A stretch of 64,000 nt of DNA. It comes from Paenibacillus lycopersici (GTDB lineage Bacteria; Bacillota; Bacilli; Paenibacillales; Paenibacillaceae). The notes beneath the pieces were generated by a model, which was given only the letters and a program-made list of their open reading frames with translations, did no database searches and had not been told where the DNA came from. Location of the stretch: NCBI RefSeq assembly GCF_010119935.1, contig NZ_CP048209.1, forward strand, positions 1,917,501-1,981,500. The letters are read 5' to 3'. Below, one piece after another: positions 7,325-17,912 of this stretch (positions within the stretch are counted from its first letter, which is position 1; each line of letters begins with the position of its first letter). The position numbers and the translations under genes are program-made.

Positions 7325-8111
7325 TTTCTTGCAGCTGGTCCGCAACGAGAATATGAAGATTTACCGGCGCATCGGAACCTGGATCATGATCGGCATCATC
7401 CTGGGGATCGTCATCCTGGTCAGCATTTTGAGCAAGTCGTTCGACAAAGGCACGGGGAACATGTGGAGCGTGATGAGCAATATCGAGTCGTTCACGTATC
7501 TGCTCATTACGATCTTCACCGTCGTCGTCTCCGCCGAAAGCGTGGCGGGCGAGTTCTCGTCGGGCACGATCAAGCTGCTGCTGATCCGGCCGTGGAGCCG
7601 TTCCAAAATCCTGCTTTCCAAGTACATCGCGCTGCTGATCTTCGCGCTGCTCCTGTCCGTGCTCATGCTGCTCAGTTCGTTCGTGCTGAACTTGCTTCTG
7701 TTCGGCTACGGCGACGCCAAGACGGCGAACGCGGCGCTCGGCGTATTGAACAACTCCGGCCCGTTCAGTTACATGATGCAAGTGTACGTGCTGGACTATC
7801 TCGGGCTCATCATGATCGTGACGTTCAGCTTCATGCTCTCGACGTTGTTCCGCAGCGGCGGGCTCGCGATCGGGCTGTCGATGTTCATCTATTTCTTCGG
7901 CATGGTCGCAAGCGGCCTGCTTGCGATGCTGGACTACAAGTGGGTCGAATACTTGCTGTTCCTGCACTTGAATTTGAAGCAGTATTTGAGCAGCAGCGAA
8001 ATCGCCCACGACTTGACGCTCGGTTTCTCGCTTGCCGTGCTGGCAGGCTATTATATCGTCTTCGTCGGCATTACCTGGCTCGTCTTCAATCGGCGGGACG
8101 TGGCGTCGTAG
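7317..8111 (+). CDS. ABC-2 type permease
   Basis: 264 residues with six hydrophobic segments, in the ABC-2 permease layout (a first span near residue 22, a long loop with SAESVAGEFSSGTIKLLLIRPWSRSKIL, then five spans). The VAGEFSSGTIKLLL run is the conserved first-loop motif of NatB/YxlG-type permeases. It begins at a TTG (7317) with GGGAGGGA upstream and overlaps the ATPase gene. A terminator follows at 8155. The partner is the ATP-binding protein just upstream. Confidence 0.9.
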   Translation: MYNFLQLVRNENMKIYRRIGTWIMIGIILGIVILVSILSKSFDKGTGNMWSVMSNIESFTYLLITIFTVVVSAESVAGEFSSGTIKLLLIRPWSRSKILLSKYIALLIFALLLSVLMLLSSFVLNLLLFGYGDAKTANAALGVLNNSGPFSYMMQVYVLDYLGLIMIVTFSFMLSTLFRSGGLAIGLSMFIYFFGMVASGLLAMLDYKWVEYLLFLHLNLKQYLSSSEIAHDLTLGFSLAVLAGYYIVFVGITWLVFNRRDVAS

Positions 8112-8154
8112 AACGATGCATTCGAATAAAAGAGGCGTTCGAATAATATGAAAG

Positions 8155-8199
8155 AGGGAGCGTCAGCCGTCATTCGTACGGCCGGCGCTCCCTTTCTTC
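8155..8199 (+). terminator. Terminator of the ABC operon
   Basis: GGGAGCGTCAGCCGT pairs with ACGGCCGGCGCTCCC around a 7-base loop, followed by TTTCTT. Confidence 0.85.
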
Positions 8200-8205
8200 G
8201 TGCGG

Positions 8206-8439
8206 TTACCCGGCTTGCCGGGTTTTCTCCTTGCCGGCGTTCTCCTTGGCCTGCTGGTGCGGAGGCTGGAGCGGATCACCCTCCTGCAGAGGATGACGCG
8301 TCCTGGATTCCGTTTGGCGCTCCATGCGACAATTGCCGTTGTAGACCCCTCCGTCCTGGCCTTCCGCATGCGTTCCCGGTCCGATGGACGTCTCGGCGTA
8401 TTCGCTTCTCCCGGCATCTCTGAACATCGCTCGATTCAT
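8206..8439 (-). CDS. Small hydrophilic protein, possibly YjzC-like
   Basis: 77 residues; AAGGAGG lies immediately upstream of the ATG at 8439, and the ATG five codons later (8427) is 12 bases from it, so either may be used. The protein is polar with no membrane span. A central SIGPGTHAEGQDGGVYNG block and a later LQEGDPL faintly resemble the PG(T/Q)xAPxxGxY and xAGDxFP pattern of YjzC-family proteins; this similarity is weak. It stands alone, converging on the ABC operon. The strong ribosome site is the main reason to accept it. Confidence 0.5.
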   Translation of the reverse strand: MNRAMFRDAGRSEYAETSIGPGTHAEGQDGGVYNGNCRMERQTESRTRHPLQEGDPLQPPHQQAKENAGKEKTRQAG

Positions 8440-8578
8440 CCTCCTTCCTGCGGTGGTAAGGTGCTACTAGCTATTTATTCCAAGCCGTGGTAAAACATGC
8501 CTTGATTGATGCATACGCCCAGCAGCGGCTGCGAAAGCTAGAGGGACGTACGCCGGCAAGAAGGCGGGGAGGGACGCA

Positions 8579-10006
8579 ATGATTTGGGCATTCATCATTC
8601 TGATCGTATTCATCTTTCAAATCGCGACGATTCTCGTGCTGGAATTCCGGCGCCCTTCCAAAACCGTCGCGTGGCTGCTCATTCTGTTCGTGCTGCCGAT
8701 CATCGGATTCGTCATGTATTACTTCCTGGCGCAGGAGTACCGGCGGAGACGGACGCTGCGCAGAAGAGGCGTCGTCGCGGAAGTGGCCAAGCTGCAGGCG
8801 CTCATGCGCTGCCGGCTGGTGAACCGGCTGGAGGATATGCGCGGCCAGCAGTTCCGGCATCAGGAGCGGCTGTACGATATGCTGCAGAGCATGACGTTCT
8901 CGCCGATCACGGGCTGCAACGAAACGAAGGTGCTGACGAACGGCGCGGCAACGTACGAGGCGATGCTGGCGGCGATCGAGAGCGCGCGGCATCATATTCA
9001 TGTCGAGTTCTATACGATTCGCGATGACGGGATCGGACGGAAGGTGAAGGAGGCGCTCGTCCGCAAGGCGCGCGAAGGCGTCGAGGTGCGCGTGATCTAT
9101 GACGGGCTGGGCAGCCTGGAGCTGCCTGCCGCCTACATCCGCGAGCTTCAAGAGGCGGGCATCGAGACGGCATGCTTCCTGCAGGCGCGGGTGGCGTTCT
9201 TCAACAAACGGATGAATTATCGCAATCACCGCAAAATCCTCGTCGTCGACGGGCTGGTCGGCTTCGTCGGCGGCATTAATATCGGCGACGAATACCTCGG
9301 CGGCAACCCGAAGCTCGGCTTCTGGCGCGACACGCATCTGCAAGTAAGCGGCGACGCGGTCTATTTCCTGCAGGAAGTGTTCATGCAGGATTGGTGGTTC
9401 ACCGCGAAGAAGCGGCTGTCCGGGCAAGCCTATATGCCGGTGCACCAGTGCAGCGGCCAGGAGCAGGTGCAGATCATCGCCAGCGGGCCGAACAGCAAGG
9501 ACGCCGCCATTCTGGAATGCGTGTTCACGGCCATCGCGGTCGCGAAGACGCGCATCTACATTACGACGCCGTATTTCATCCCGGATCCGAGCGTGCTGAT
9601 GGCGCTGCGCACGGCGGCTCTGAGCGGCGTGGACGTGCGAATCATTATCCCGTACATAGCGGATACGAAGCTCGTGCTGTTCGCGACGCTGTCGTACGTG
9701 GAAGAGCTGCTGAGTGCCGGCGTGCGCGTCTACCGCTACCATCGCGGGTTCGTGCATGCCAAGGTGCTGATCGTCGACGGGCTGCTGGCGTCGGTCGGCA
9801 CCGCGAACATGGATATGCGCAGCTTCTTCAGCAACTTCGAAATTAACGCGCTGCTGTTCGACGATCAGGCGATCCGCCGGCTGGAGGATGATTTCTGGGC
9901 GGATACGGCGCAGTGCGAGGAAGTGAACCGGTCGCATTTTCAGCGGCGCCCGCTTCGGCAGAAGGCAGGCCAGGTCGTCGCCCGAATGTTGTCGCCGCTC
10001 TTGTAG
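8579..10006 (+). CDS. cls: Cardiolipin synthase
   Basis: 475 residues. Two N-terminal membrane spans (about 2-21 and 30-50) are followed by two phospholipase D domains with HKD motifs: HRKILVVD (217-224) and HAKVLIVD (393-400), each followed by a GG(I)N or GTANMD turn. This layout is that of bacterial ClsA, which condenses two phosphatidylglycerols into cardiolipin and glycerol at the membrane. The ATG has GGGAGGG upstream. It is a single-gene unit; the following 800 bp hold no gene. Confidence 0.95.
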   Translation: MIWAFIILIVFIFQIATILVLEFRRPSKTVAWLLILFVLPIIGFVMYYFLAQEYRRRRTLRRRGVVAEVAKLQALMRCRLVNRLEDMRGQQFRHQERLYDMLQSMTFSPITGCNETKVLTNGAATYEAMLAAIESARHHIHVEFYTIRDDGIGRKVKEALVRKAREGVEVRVIYDGLGSLELPAAYIRELQEAGIETACFLQARVAFFNKRMNYRNHRKILVVDGLVGFVGGINIGDEYLGGNPKLGFWRDTHLQVSGDAVYFLQEVFMQDWWFTAKKRLSGQAYMPVHQCSGQEQVQIIASGPNSKDAAILECVFTAIAVAKTRIYITTPYFIPDPSVLMALRTAALSGVDVRIIIPYIADTKLVLFATLSYVEELLSAGVRVYRYHRGFVHAKVLIVDGLLASVGTANMDMRSFFSNFEINALLFDDQAIRRLEDDFWADTAQCEEVNRSHFQRRPLRQKAGQVVARMLSPLL

Positions 10007-10228
10007 CGGATGGCAAGCGTGCTTGCGCTTGCGGGAAGGAGACGGCATCGGCGTCGCGGCGTCGCGGCTGACGGTACTAAACACAGACGTCAGCCTGTTG
10101 GGGGCGGATGACGGGGGCGTTTTGACTCTAGACAAGCCAGACCGCGCGAAGAGATCAGATTGTAGAGAAAGTTCGACGCCGCATGTGCCGCATGTATGGA
10201 AAGGAACGAATCCCCTCTAAGACTCGAA

Positions 10229-10407
10229 GGACAGAGGTTCCGTTATTTTGGCCAAATCAGTCTATTCGGGTAGGCGAACGGACACAGGATCCGTTAATGT
10301 GACCGTACGGTACCGAAAACAGGATAATCAGCTGATATAGCGGATCTCTTGTCCGCCAGCACATGAAAAAACGTGATCAAGCAGCGAATAACGGATCTCC
10401 TGTCCGC
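10229..10407. repeat. Four copies of a short palindromic intergenic repeat
   Basis: The unit is close to CGGACAGGAGATCCGTTATT, with an inner CGGA...TCCG stem. Copies: 10229-10251 and 10280-10300 on the plus strand; 10335-10356 and 10386-10407 on the minus strand, giving two direct and two inverted copies about 50 bp apart. The 10007-10697 gap has no convincing gene. It looks like a dispersed small repeat family. Confidence 0.7.
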
Positions 10408-10578
10408 TTCCTTGCATCGGCGGACGTATCGTGAACCGGCCGTCATGAAGCCGGCTGGTTCGAAGCGGTAACAGCCATCCATGCCATGCCGGCGAAGCGC
10501 CGACAGGAGCTGTTCGTGCTCCAGGACGTGGGTTGCCGCGAGCCTGCCCGAAGCAGACGTATGGTTCTCAACAAATTG

Positions 10579-10607
10579 AAGAACCTGGACAACATGTCCA
10601 GGTTCTT
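10579..10607. terminator. Strong isolated hairpin
   Basis: AAGAACCTGGACA and TGTCCAGGTTCTT form a perfect 13-bp stem around ACA. It lacks a long T run on the plus strand (GTTTATGG) and has no gene ending nearby; it could be a weak terminator or insulating hairpin before the rph promoter. Confidence 0.5.
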
Positions 10608-10697
10608 GTTTATGGTAATCATAATGAATATCAATCAAGCGGATGTCACTCAAGCGAATGAAATCAAGTGTATTATCAAGTGAATTGTAATCAGGTA

Positions 10698-10787
10698 TTG
10701 CAAATCGACAGGTACATGATATAATCAAAACGCATGTTTATATTAAAACCTATAGACATAGTTAGTTCATCTTACAATTTAATTGTA
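10698..10787 (+). promoter_or_regulatory. rph promoter and leader palindrome
   Basis: TTGCAA (10698-10703), a 16-base spacer and TATAAT (10720-10725). In the leader, TACAATT-T-AATTGTA (10773-10787) is a perfect 15-base palindrome, about 45 bases after the likely start of transcription. It does not look like the rifamycin-associated element described upstream of actinomycete rph genes, as far as I recall that motif. Confidence 0.6.
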
Positions 10788-10833
10788 TCATGTCGGCGCA
10801 AAGTCTGTCAAACGGTTTTTATTTCACGGTTAG

Positions 10834-13461
<2,628 letters not shown>

Positions 13462-13578
13462 ATCCCCGCCAACTGATGGAGCGCCGATAGCGGCGATGGC
13501 ATAAGTCCCGGTGAAGCAGCGGCATTCGCCGGCGGCATCGGGGGCTGTTCAATCGTGGGAGAGATTATATTCGAAGAG

Positions 13579-13637
13579 AAAGGACCTCAACATAAAGGAC
13601 CTCAACATCCGCATTGCCGTGGATGTCGAGGTCCTTT
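13579..13637 (+). terminator. rph terminator with a 15-bp tandem duplication
   Basis: AAAGGACCTCAACAT occurs twice in direct tandem (13579-13593, 13594-13608). The second copy pairs with GGATGTCGAGGTCCTTT (13621-13637) to form the hairpin. The rest of the 13462-13790 gap holds no gene; a GTATC/GATAC mini-hairpin lies near 13723. Confidence 0.75.
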
Positions 13638-13790
13638 CGCCTCTTAATCGGGATGTTGCTATGTACTGCGTACGCTAGGAGGACAACCCCTGGCGCTGTG
13701 CTTCCCTTGAGCGTAGCGTTGGCGCGGTATCGTCGTTGATACGGTATTGCGCATGGACGGGCTGTTATTGCGGCTGCTATTGACGGTCAT

Positions 13791-15035
13791 TCATGAAGAG
13801 GCCGGACTCGGCTGCAGCGACTTCCGTCCCAGTCCGACGATCGGCGCGAGCGGGTTCGAACGGCCTTCGATGAGATCGAGGATGAGCTTGGCGCCCATCA
13901 TGCTGTATACCGTGCCGTTGCCGCCGTAGCCAAGACAATAATAAACCTGCGGCCATTGGGGATCTTCGCCGATGAAGGGCAGCTCGTCCTGCGACAGCGC
14001 GAAGGTCGCGTTCCATTCGTATGCAGGCGCCGTTTGGAACGAAGGAAACAGCTGCTTGATCCGGTCCGCCAGCTTGTCCGAGAATTCATCCCGCGCATGC
14101 TGCCCGGCGAGCGGCTTTCCGCCGGGTTCGTCGTACCCGCCGGCGATGACGCGGCCGTCATCGGTCAAGCGCGCGTAGAAGTACGGACGGGCGGTTTCCC
14201 AAATCAAATAACGGCCGTACCAAGGCGATACGTCGGCTTGCTGCTCCGTCAGGATGGCGCTCGTCCGGTTCAACTGTGCCCTCACCAGCTTGCCGCGCAG
14301 TTCTTCCGGCTCGTAGCCGACGGCATAGATGACATGCTTCGCATGAACGGCCGGTCCGGCAGAGGTGCTGAGCGTATGCTGGCCTTTCTCATCGGTGCGG
14401 AGGCCGACGACGTCCGTATGCTCGTGAACGATGAGCCCGAACGAGGCCGCTGCTTCATCGATGACCGCGTGCACGAAGCGGTACGGATTGAGCTGCGCGT
14501 CGCCGTGCGTGACGATGGCGCCGGACTTGCGGAACGGGAAGCGTTCGCCGATAAGCTCGGGCTCCCAGTACTCCACGTCGAAACCGTTGGCCAGCAGCGT
14601 GTCGTATTCTCTTCTCAGCTTGGGCACATGCTGCTCGGTGCTTGCCAAGTACAGGCTGCTGCTGCGCTCGAACGCCGTATCAACAGGGAGCGAGGACGCG
14701 ACGTCCGCCAGGTCGTTCACGGCTTCGGCGCAGGCCTTATAGAACGTGACGGCGCGGTGCTCGCCGATCTGGTCGATGAGGTCGGTCAGCATCACGTCAT
14801 TGCAGAACTGCAGCAAGCCCGTGTTGGCCTGCGAGCTGCCGCCCGCAGCCTCGCCCCGTTCCAGGAGCACCGTCCGCAGCCCGCTCCGGGCGAGAATGTA
14901 GCCGAGCAGGGAGCCGGACATGCCTCCGCCCACGATCGCCGCGTCGACATGCAGCTCCTGTTCCAGCGGCGGATAGGCAGTCGGATTCGGCAGCGTTTCC
15001 TGCCAGTATAAACGGCCTTCGTGCAAATGTTTCAT
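13791..15035 (-). CDS. FAD-dependent oxidoreductase of the D-amino-acid oxidase family
   Basis: 414 residues; ATG with GGGAGG 9 bases upstream. The N-terminal dinucleotide fold is clear: AAIVGGGMSGSLLGYILARSG (residues about 32-52) ending in an acidic ribose-binding residue, LLERGEAAGGSSQANTGL. The C-terminus has the GYGGNGTVYSMMGA glycine-rich loop of DAO/GlpO proteins. The protein oxidises an amine or amino acid with FAD; the exact substrate (glycine, D-amino acid, sarcosine or a gamma-glutamylputrescine-like amine) is not determined. No partner genes are adjacent. Confidence 0.88.
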   Translation of the reverse strand: MKHLHEGRLYWQETLPNPTAYPPLEQELHVDAAIVGGGMSGSLLGYILARSGLRTVLLERGEAAGGSSQANTGLLQFCNDVMLTDLIDQIGEHRAVTFYKACAEAVNDLADVASSLPVDTAFERSSSLYLASTEQHVPKLRREYDTLLANGFDVEYWEPELIGERFPFRKSGAIVTHGDAQLNPYRFVHAVIDEAAASFGLIVHEHTDVVGLRTDEKGQHTLSTSAGPAVHAKHVIYAVGYEPEELRGKLVRAQLNRTSAILTEQQADVSPWYGRYLIWETARPYFYARLTDDGRVIAGGYDEPGGKPLAGQHARDEFSDKLADRIKQLFPSFQTAPAYEWNATFALSQDELPFIGEDPQWPQVYYCLGYGGNGTVYSMMGAKLILDLIEGRSNPLAPIVGLGRKSLQPSPASS

Positions 15036-15220
15036 TTTATCATGCCTCCCGTGGATATTATGCCCGTTCGAGACAGAAACAAGAAGGGGAAAATCGCCTT
15101 TGTGAATGTGAAGAAGATCGATGTCGTAATGGACTTGGCGTGCTGCGATTGGCAGATAGATACAGGGATGGATGAAAGAAGGGGATCCGGCGGGAAAGAC
15201 CCGTCAGCGAAGAGTAGCGG

Positions 15221-15424
15221 CGGAATGGGCGGATGTGTTGTACCAGGTACAATACATGGGTGGAAGAACAGCGGAATGAGCGGATGTGTTGTACCTCGTA
15301 CAATACTTTGGCGGGAAAACGCCGGAATGAGCGGATGTGCTGTACCACGTACACTACATAGGTGAGAAAACGCCAGAATCGACCTGTGTTGTACCACGTA
15401 CGCTACATTGGCGGAAGGCTGCTC
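15221..15424. repeat. Four tandem 51-bp repeats with palindromic core
   Basis: Copies begin at about 15221, 15272, 15323 and 15374, with a constant 51-base period and increasing divergence in the last copy. Each contains GGAATGAGCGGATGTG-type sequence and a palindrome such as TTGTACC-A-GGTACAA (first copy). Since 51 is a multiple of three, apparent reading frames run through on both strands, but they have no ribosome sites. The 15036-15448 gap contains no gene. Confidence 0.8.
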
Positions 15425-15448
15425 CATCAACCATTATGGCGGCACGCG

Positions 15449-15661
15449 CTAGTCTTGAATCGGATCCGGGATCAGACCGGCTTCCTGCAGCTCGCTGTTC
15501 GTTTTCATATGCTTCATATCGTTGCCCAGCCGTTTCAAATCCTGCATATCCTGCACCATGGAGCCGTTCTTCGCCTTCGCGATCGGCTCGGACTTGCGCC
15601 CGGCCTGCCCGGCTGACGAATCTTGCGGCTGCCCGTCCCGTTGCGGATTCACTTCTGTCAT
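15449..15661 (-). CDS. Small hydrophilic hypothetical protein
   Basis: 70 residues from the ATG at 15661, 9 bases from AAAGGAG; another ATG two codons earlier (15667) is only 3 bases from it. The sequence is polar, rich in Gln, Lys and Asp, with a helical segment SMVQDMQDLKRLGNDMKHMK and a C-terminal LIPDPIQD. No membrane span or known domain is recognised. It stands alone between the 51-bp repeats and the asparaginase gene. Confidence 0.6.
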   Translation of the reverse strand: MTEVNPQRDGQPQDSSAGQAGRKSEPIAKAKNGSMVQDMQDLKRLGNDMKHMKTNSELQEAGLIPDPIQD

Positions 15662-15892
15662 CGTCATCTTCTCCTTTGCGTGAGACTTATACGTAACTAC
15701 ACGCGCGAGGATGAATTGAAACGCAGGTGAATGCAGCCGGGGGATCGCCCAAGCAGACCCGCGGCGGATAGAAGCGCATTCGGATGCGGGCGAATAGGCT
15801 AGTAGGGAATGAGGGATGGTAGGTAAAGGCGGCTTTTCGTGGTAAAATGATCTTTTGGCATCAGAGCAAACGTATTGCGAACGACAGGGGAT

Positions 15893-16978
15893 ATGATGAT
15901 GGAGAAACCGACAGTGACTGACGTGCTCGGCGTGCCGCTCGTGATCGCGACCCGCGGAGGGGTCATAGAGAACGTGCACGGCGGCCATGCCGCGGTCGTC
16001 TCGGCCGACGGCGCGATTATGGCGGAAGCGGGAAATGCGTCGGTCTGGACGTATATGCGTTCGACGGCAAAGCCGGTGCAGGCGCTGCCAGCCATTATGG
16101 GCGGCGTCCTCGAGGCGTACGGTCTGGGAGACGACGCCGTGGCGCTGATGTGCGCTTCGCATCAAGGCACGCCGGCGCATATCGCCGTGCTGGAGCGGAT
16201 GCTGGCGCAAACCGGCGTGCGGGAGGAGCAGCTCGTGTTCGCGCCGCAGCTGCCCGCGAACCTGGAGGCGCGCGACGAGGTCATCCGTCGCGGCGGGCAG
16301 CCGCGCAAGCTGTACCATGTGTGCGCGGGCAAGCATATCGGCATGCTCGCGCTGTGCAAGGTGCGCGGCTGGCCGATGGAGACATACGCGGAGCGGGAGC
16401 ACCCGCTGCAGCAGGAGCTGCTGCGGACGGTCGCCGCGCTCGCGGACCTGGAGCCGGAAGCCGTCGGCTGCGCGATCGACGGCTGCGGCTTGCCCGTATT
16501 CGCGCTGCCGTTATGGCGGCTGGCGCTCATCTACGCGCGCTTCGCCGCGTGGGACGCCGCCGCGGCAGACGGCGGCCCGGACTCGCCCGTCGCGGCAGCG
16601 CCGACGGGCGGAGCCATGGCGGCAGCGGCGGGGCGGATCGCCGCTGCGATGCGCCGCCACCCGGCCCTGGTGGAGGGGCCGGGCCGGCTGGCGAGCGCGA
16701 TGCTTGGCGACGGGAACGTCGTCGCCAAGAGCGGCGCCCAGGGCGTCTTCGTCTTCGCCCTGGGCCGCGAAGGCATCGCCGGCGTCGTCAAGCTCGCCGA
16801 CGGCACCGAAACGCCCTGGCCGGAGGCGGTCTGCGCCATGCTGGCGCAGATGGGACTCGGCCGGGAGCTGATTGCCCGCATCCGGCAGCAGATCCCGCCG
16901 GAAATGCGCAACGACGCCGGCCAGGTTACGGGCCGGCGCGAACCGTGCCTGGAGCTGCGGCGGAACATCGGCCGCTAA
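15893..16978 (+). CDS. Asparaginase family protein (Asparaginase II type)
   Basis: 361 residues from the first of three consecutive ATGs (15893, 15896, 15899), after AGGGG. Motifs of this family are present: RSTAKPVQALPA, CASHQGTPAHIAVL, CAGKHIGMLAL and DGCGLPVFALPL. The family, of the Rhizobium etli thermolabile asparaginase type, hydrolyses L-asparagine to aspartate and ammonia and is unrelated to AnsA/AnsB. Codon use is very GC-rich in the last third. A terminator follows. Activity on asparagine is expected from the family rather than proven. Confidence 0.88.
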   Translation: MMMEKPTVTDVLGVPLVIATRGGVIENVHGGHAAVVSADGAIMAEAGNASVWTYMRSTAKPVQALPAIMGGVLEAYGLGDDAVALMCASHQGTPAHIAVLERMLAQTGVREEQLVFAPQLPANLEARDEVIRRGGQPRKLYHVCAGKHIGMLALCKVRGWPMETYAEREHPLQQELLRTVAALADLEPEAVGCAIDGCGLPVFALPLWRLALIYARFAAWDAAAADGGPDSPVAAAPTGGAMAAAAGRIAAAMRRHPALVEGPGRLASAMLGDGNVVAKSGAQGVFVFALGREGIAGVVKLADGTETPWPEAVCAMLAQMGLGRELIARIRQQIPPEMRNDAGQVTGRREPCLELRRNIGR

Positions 16979-16996
16979 CCAAATGAACCCAAATGC

Positions 16997-17046
16997 AACC
17001 CTCCGGAAAAGCGCCGCCTGGCGGCGCGAACCGGAGGGTTCGCTCG
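16997..17046 (+). terminator. Hairpin after the asparaginase gene
   Basis: AACCCTCCGG pairs with CCGGAGGGTT, with an inner GCGCCGCC/GGCGGCGC stem; the T tail is short (TTCGCTCGTT). Confidence 0.65.
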
Positions 17047-17185
17047 TTGATGCACGATAACTCGCCCTGCAGTCCGGCAGCCGCCAGTCCATAGGTCTCC
17101 GTTTCAACCGGAACGCCGATGGTGTATATGCCAAGTAAGCTGGAACAAACAGCAGCGTTTACGAGAAACGGAAAGGGTGATGGTT

Positions 17186-17347
17186 ATGTTAGGATACGCC
17201 GTGCTTTTCTTTATTATCGCATTAGTGGCAGGGGTGCTGGGGTTCTTCACGCTGGCTTCCGCCGCTGCGGGAATTGCCAAAATACTGTTCTTCGTGTTCC
17301 TCGTCTTGTTCATCATCTCGTTTATTTTCGGCAGAAGACGAGTCTAG
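17186..17347 (+). CDS. DUF1328 small membrane protein
   Basis: 53 residues, starting [16 protein letters not shown] and ending in GRRRV. Two membrane spans flank a short [14 protein letters not shown] loop: this is the DUF1328 (YtjA-type) pattern, including the [17 protein letters not shown] core and basic C-terminus. GAAAGGGTG lies 8 bases before the ATG at 17186 (an ATG at 17180 is in frame but too close). Function unknown; such proteins are abundant small inner-membrane proteins. A terminator follows. Confidence 0.85.
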   Translation: MLGYAVLFFIIALVAGVLGFFTLASAAAGIAKILFFVFLVLFIISFIFGRRRV

Positions 17348-17380
17348 CGGCTAACGCGATGATCGTCTCTGGCTCCGACA

Positions 17381-17425
17381 GAAACGGCGCTGCCGGGATA
17401 TTCCCGGAGCGCCGTTTCTCATTGC
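17381..17425 (+). terminator. Terminator after DUF1328
   Basis: GAAACGGCGCT...CCGGGA pairs with TCCCGGAGCGCCGTTTC, followed by a T-rich TCATTGCTTT. Confidence 0.75.
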
Positions 17426-17486
17426 TTTACATATCCTTATATATCCACTACTATAGGGATAAATGAGGATAAGGAGCGAGCCCCCT

Positions 17487-17897
17487 ATGAATGCGAAGGA
17501 AGCATCCGTACTGCTCGGCGTGCACTACAAAACCGTGCTGAACATGATCAACGACGGACGATTGACCGCCGCCAAGACCGATTCCGGCGATTGGGAGATC
17601 AGCGAGAGCGACCTTGCCGCGCGCGAGCAGCGTATCGAGGACAAGGAATTTTCCGCGATCTATACGTATATGGCCGTTCAGCTGATCGAGAAGGAACATC
17701 GCCGCGCCTTCAAGGCTGCGAAGGAAGACTTGTTGTCCGGCGCGCGGACGCTCGGCAAGCATGCCGACAATCCGGCCGAGTTTGCCCGTCAGGTCAAACA
17801 TCTGGAGAAAGCGCTCGATGCCTACAAGGCCGCCGAAGCGTTCACCTATACGGTCGAATCCATCCGCAAGCAGTGCGAGGAGCAGGGCAAAGCTTGA
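17487..17897 (+). CDS. Helix-turn-helix (excisionase-like) protein
   Basis: 136 residues from the ATG at 17487, with AAGGAG 10 bases upstream. Residues 1-45 are a MerR/excisionase-type wing helix: MNAKEASVLLGVHYKTVLNM, then DGRLTAAKTDSGDWEISESDL. The remainder is helical and charged, with a possible coiled coil at EFARQVKHLEKALDAYKAAE. It is probably a small DNA-binding regulator. It converges on the phosphoribosyltransferase gene 15 bp away. Confidence 0.7.
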   Translation: MNAKEASVLLGVHYKTVLNMINDGRLTAAKTDSGDWEISESDLAAREQRIEDKEFSAIYTYMAVQLIEKEHRRAFKAAKEDLLSGARTLGKHADNPAEFARQVKHLEKALDAYKAAEAFTYTVESIRKQCEEQGKA

Positions 17898-17912
17898 CAG
17901 CCCGCCCGTCTA

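Noticed and set aside
6320..7345. Minus-strand frame of 341 codons
   Set aside because: Mirror of the ABC ATP-binding gene; no ribosome site and composition typical of a high-GC shadow.
8471..10135. Minus-strand frame of 554 codons
   Set aside because: Lies opposite cls over its full length, with poor amino-acid composition.
10023..10220. 65-codon plus-strand frame after cls
   Set aside because: No ribosome site, no domain and overlaps the repeat-bearing intergenic region.
15021..15365. Reading frames through the 51-bp repeats on both strands
   Set aside because: They arise because the repeat length is a multiple of three; no ribosome site and repeated 17-residue units without structure.
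15221..15424. CRISPR array
   Set aside because: The units are contiguous tandem repeats with no unique spacers, and no cas genes are present.
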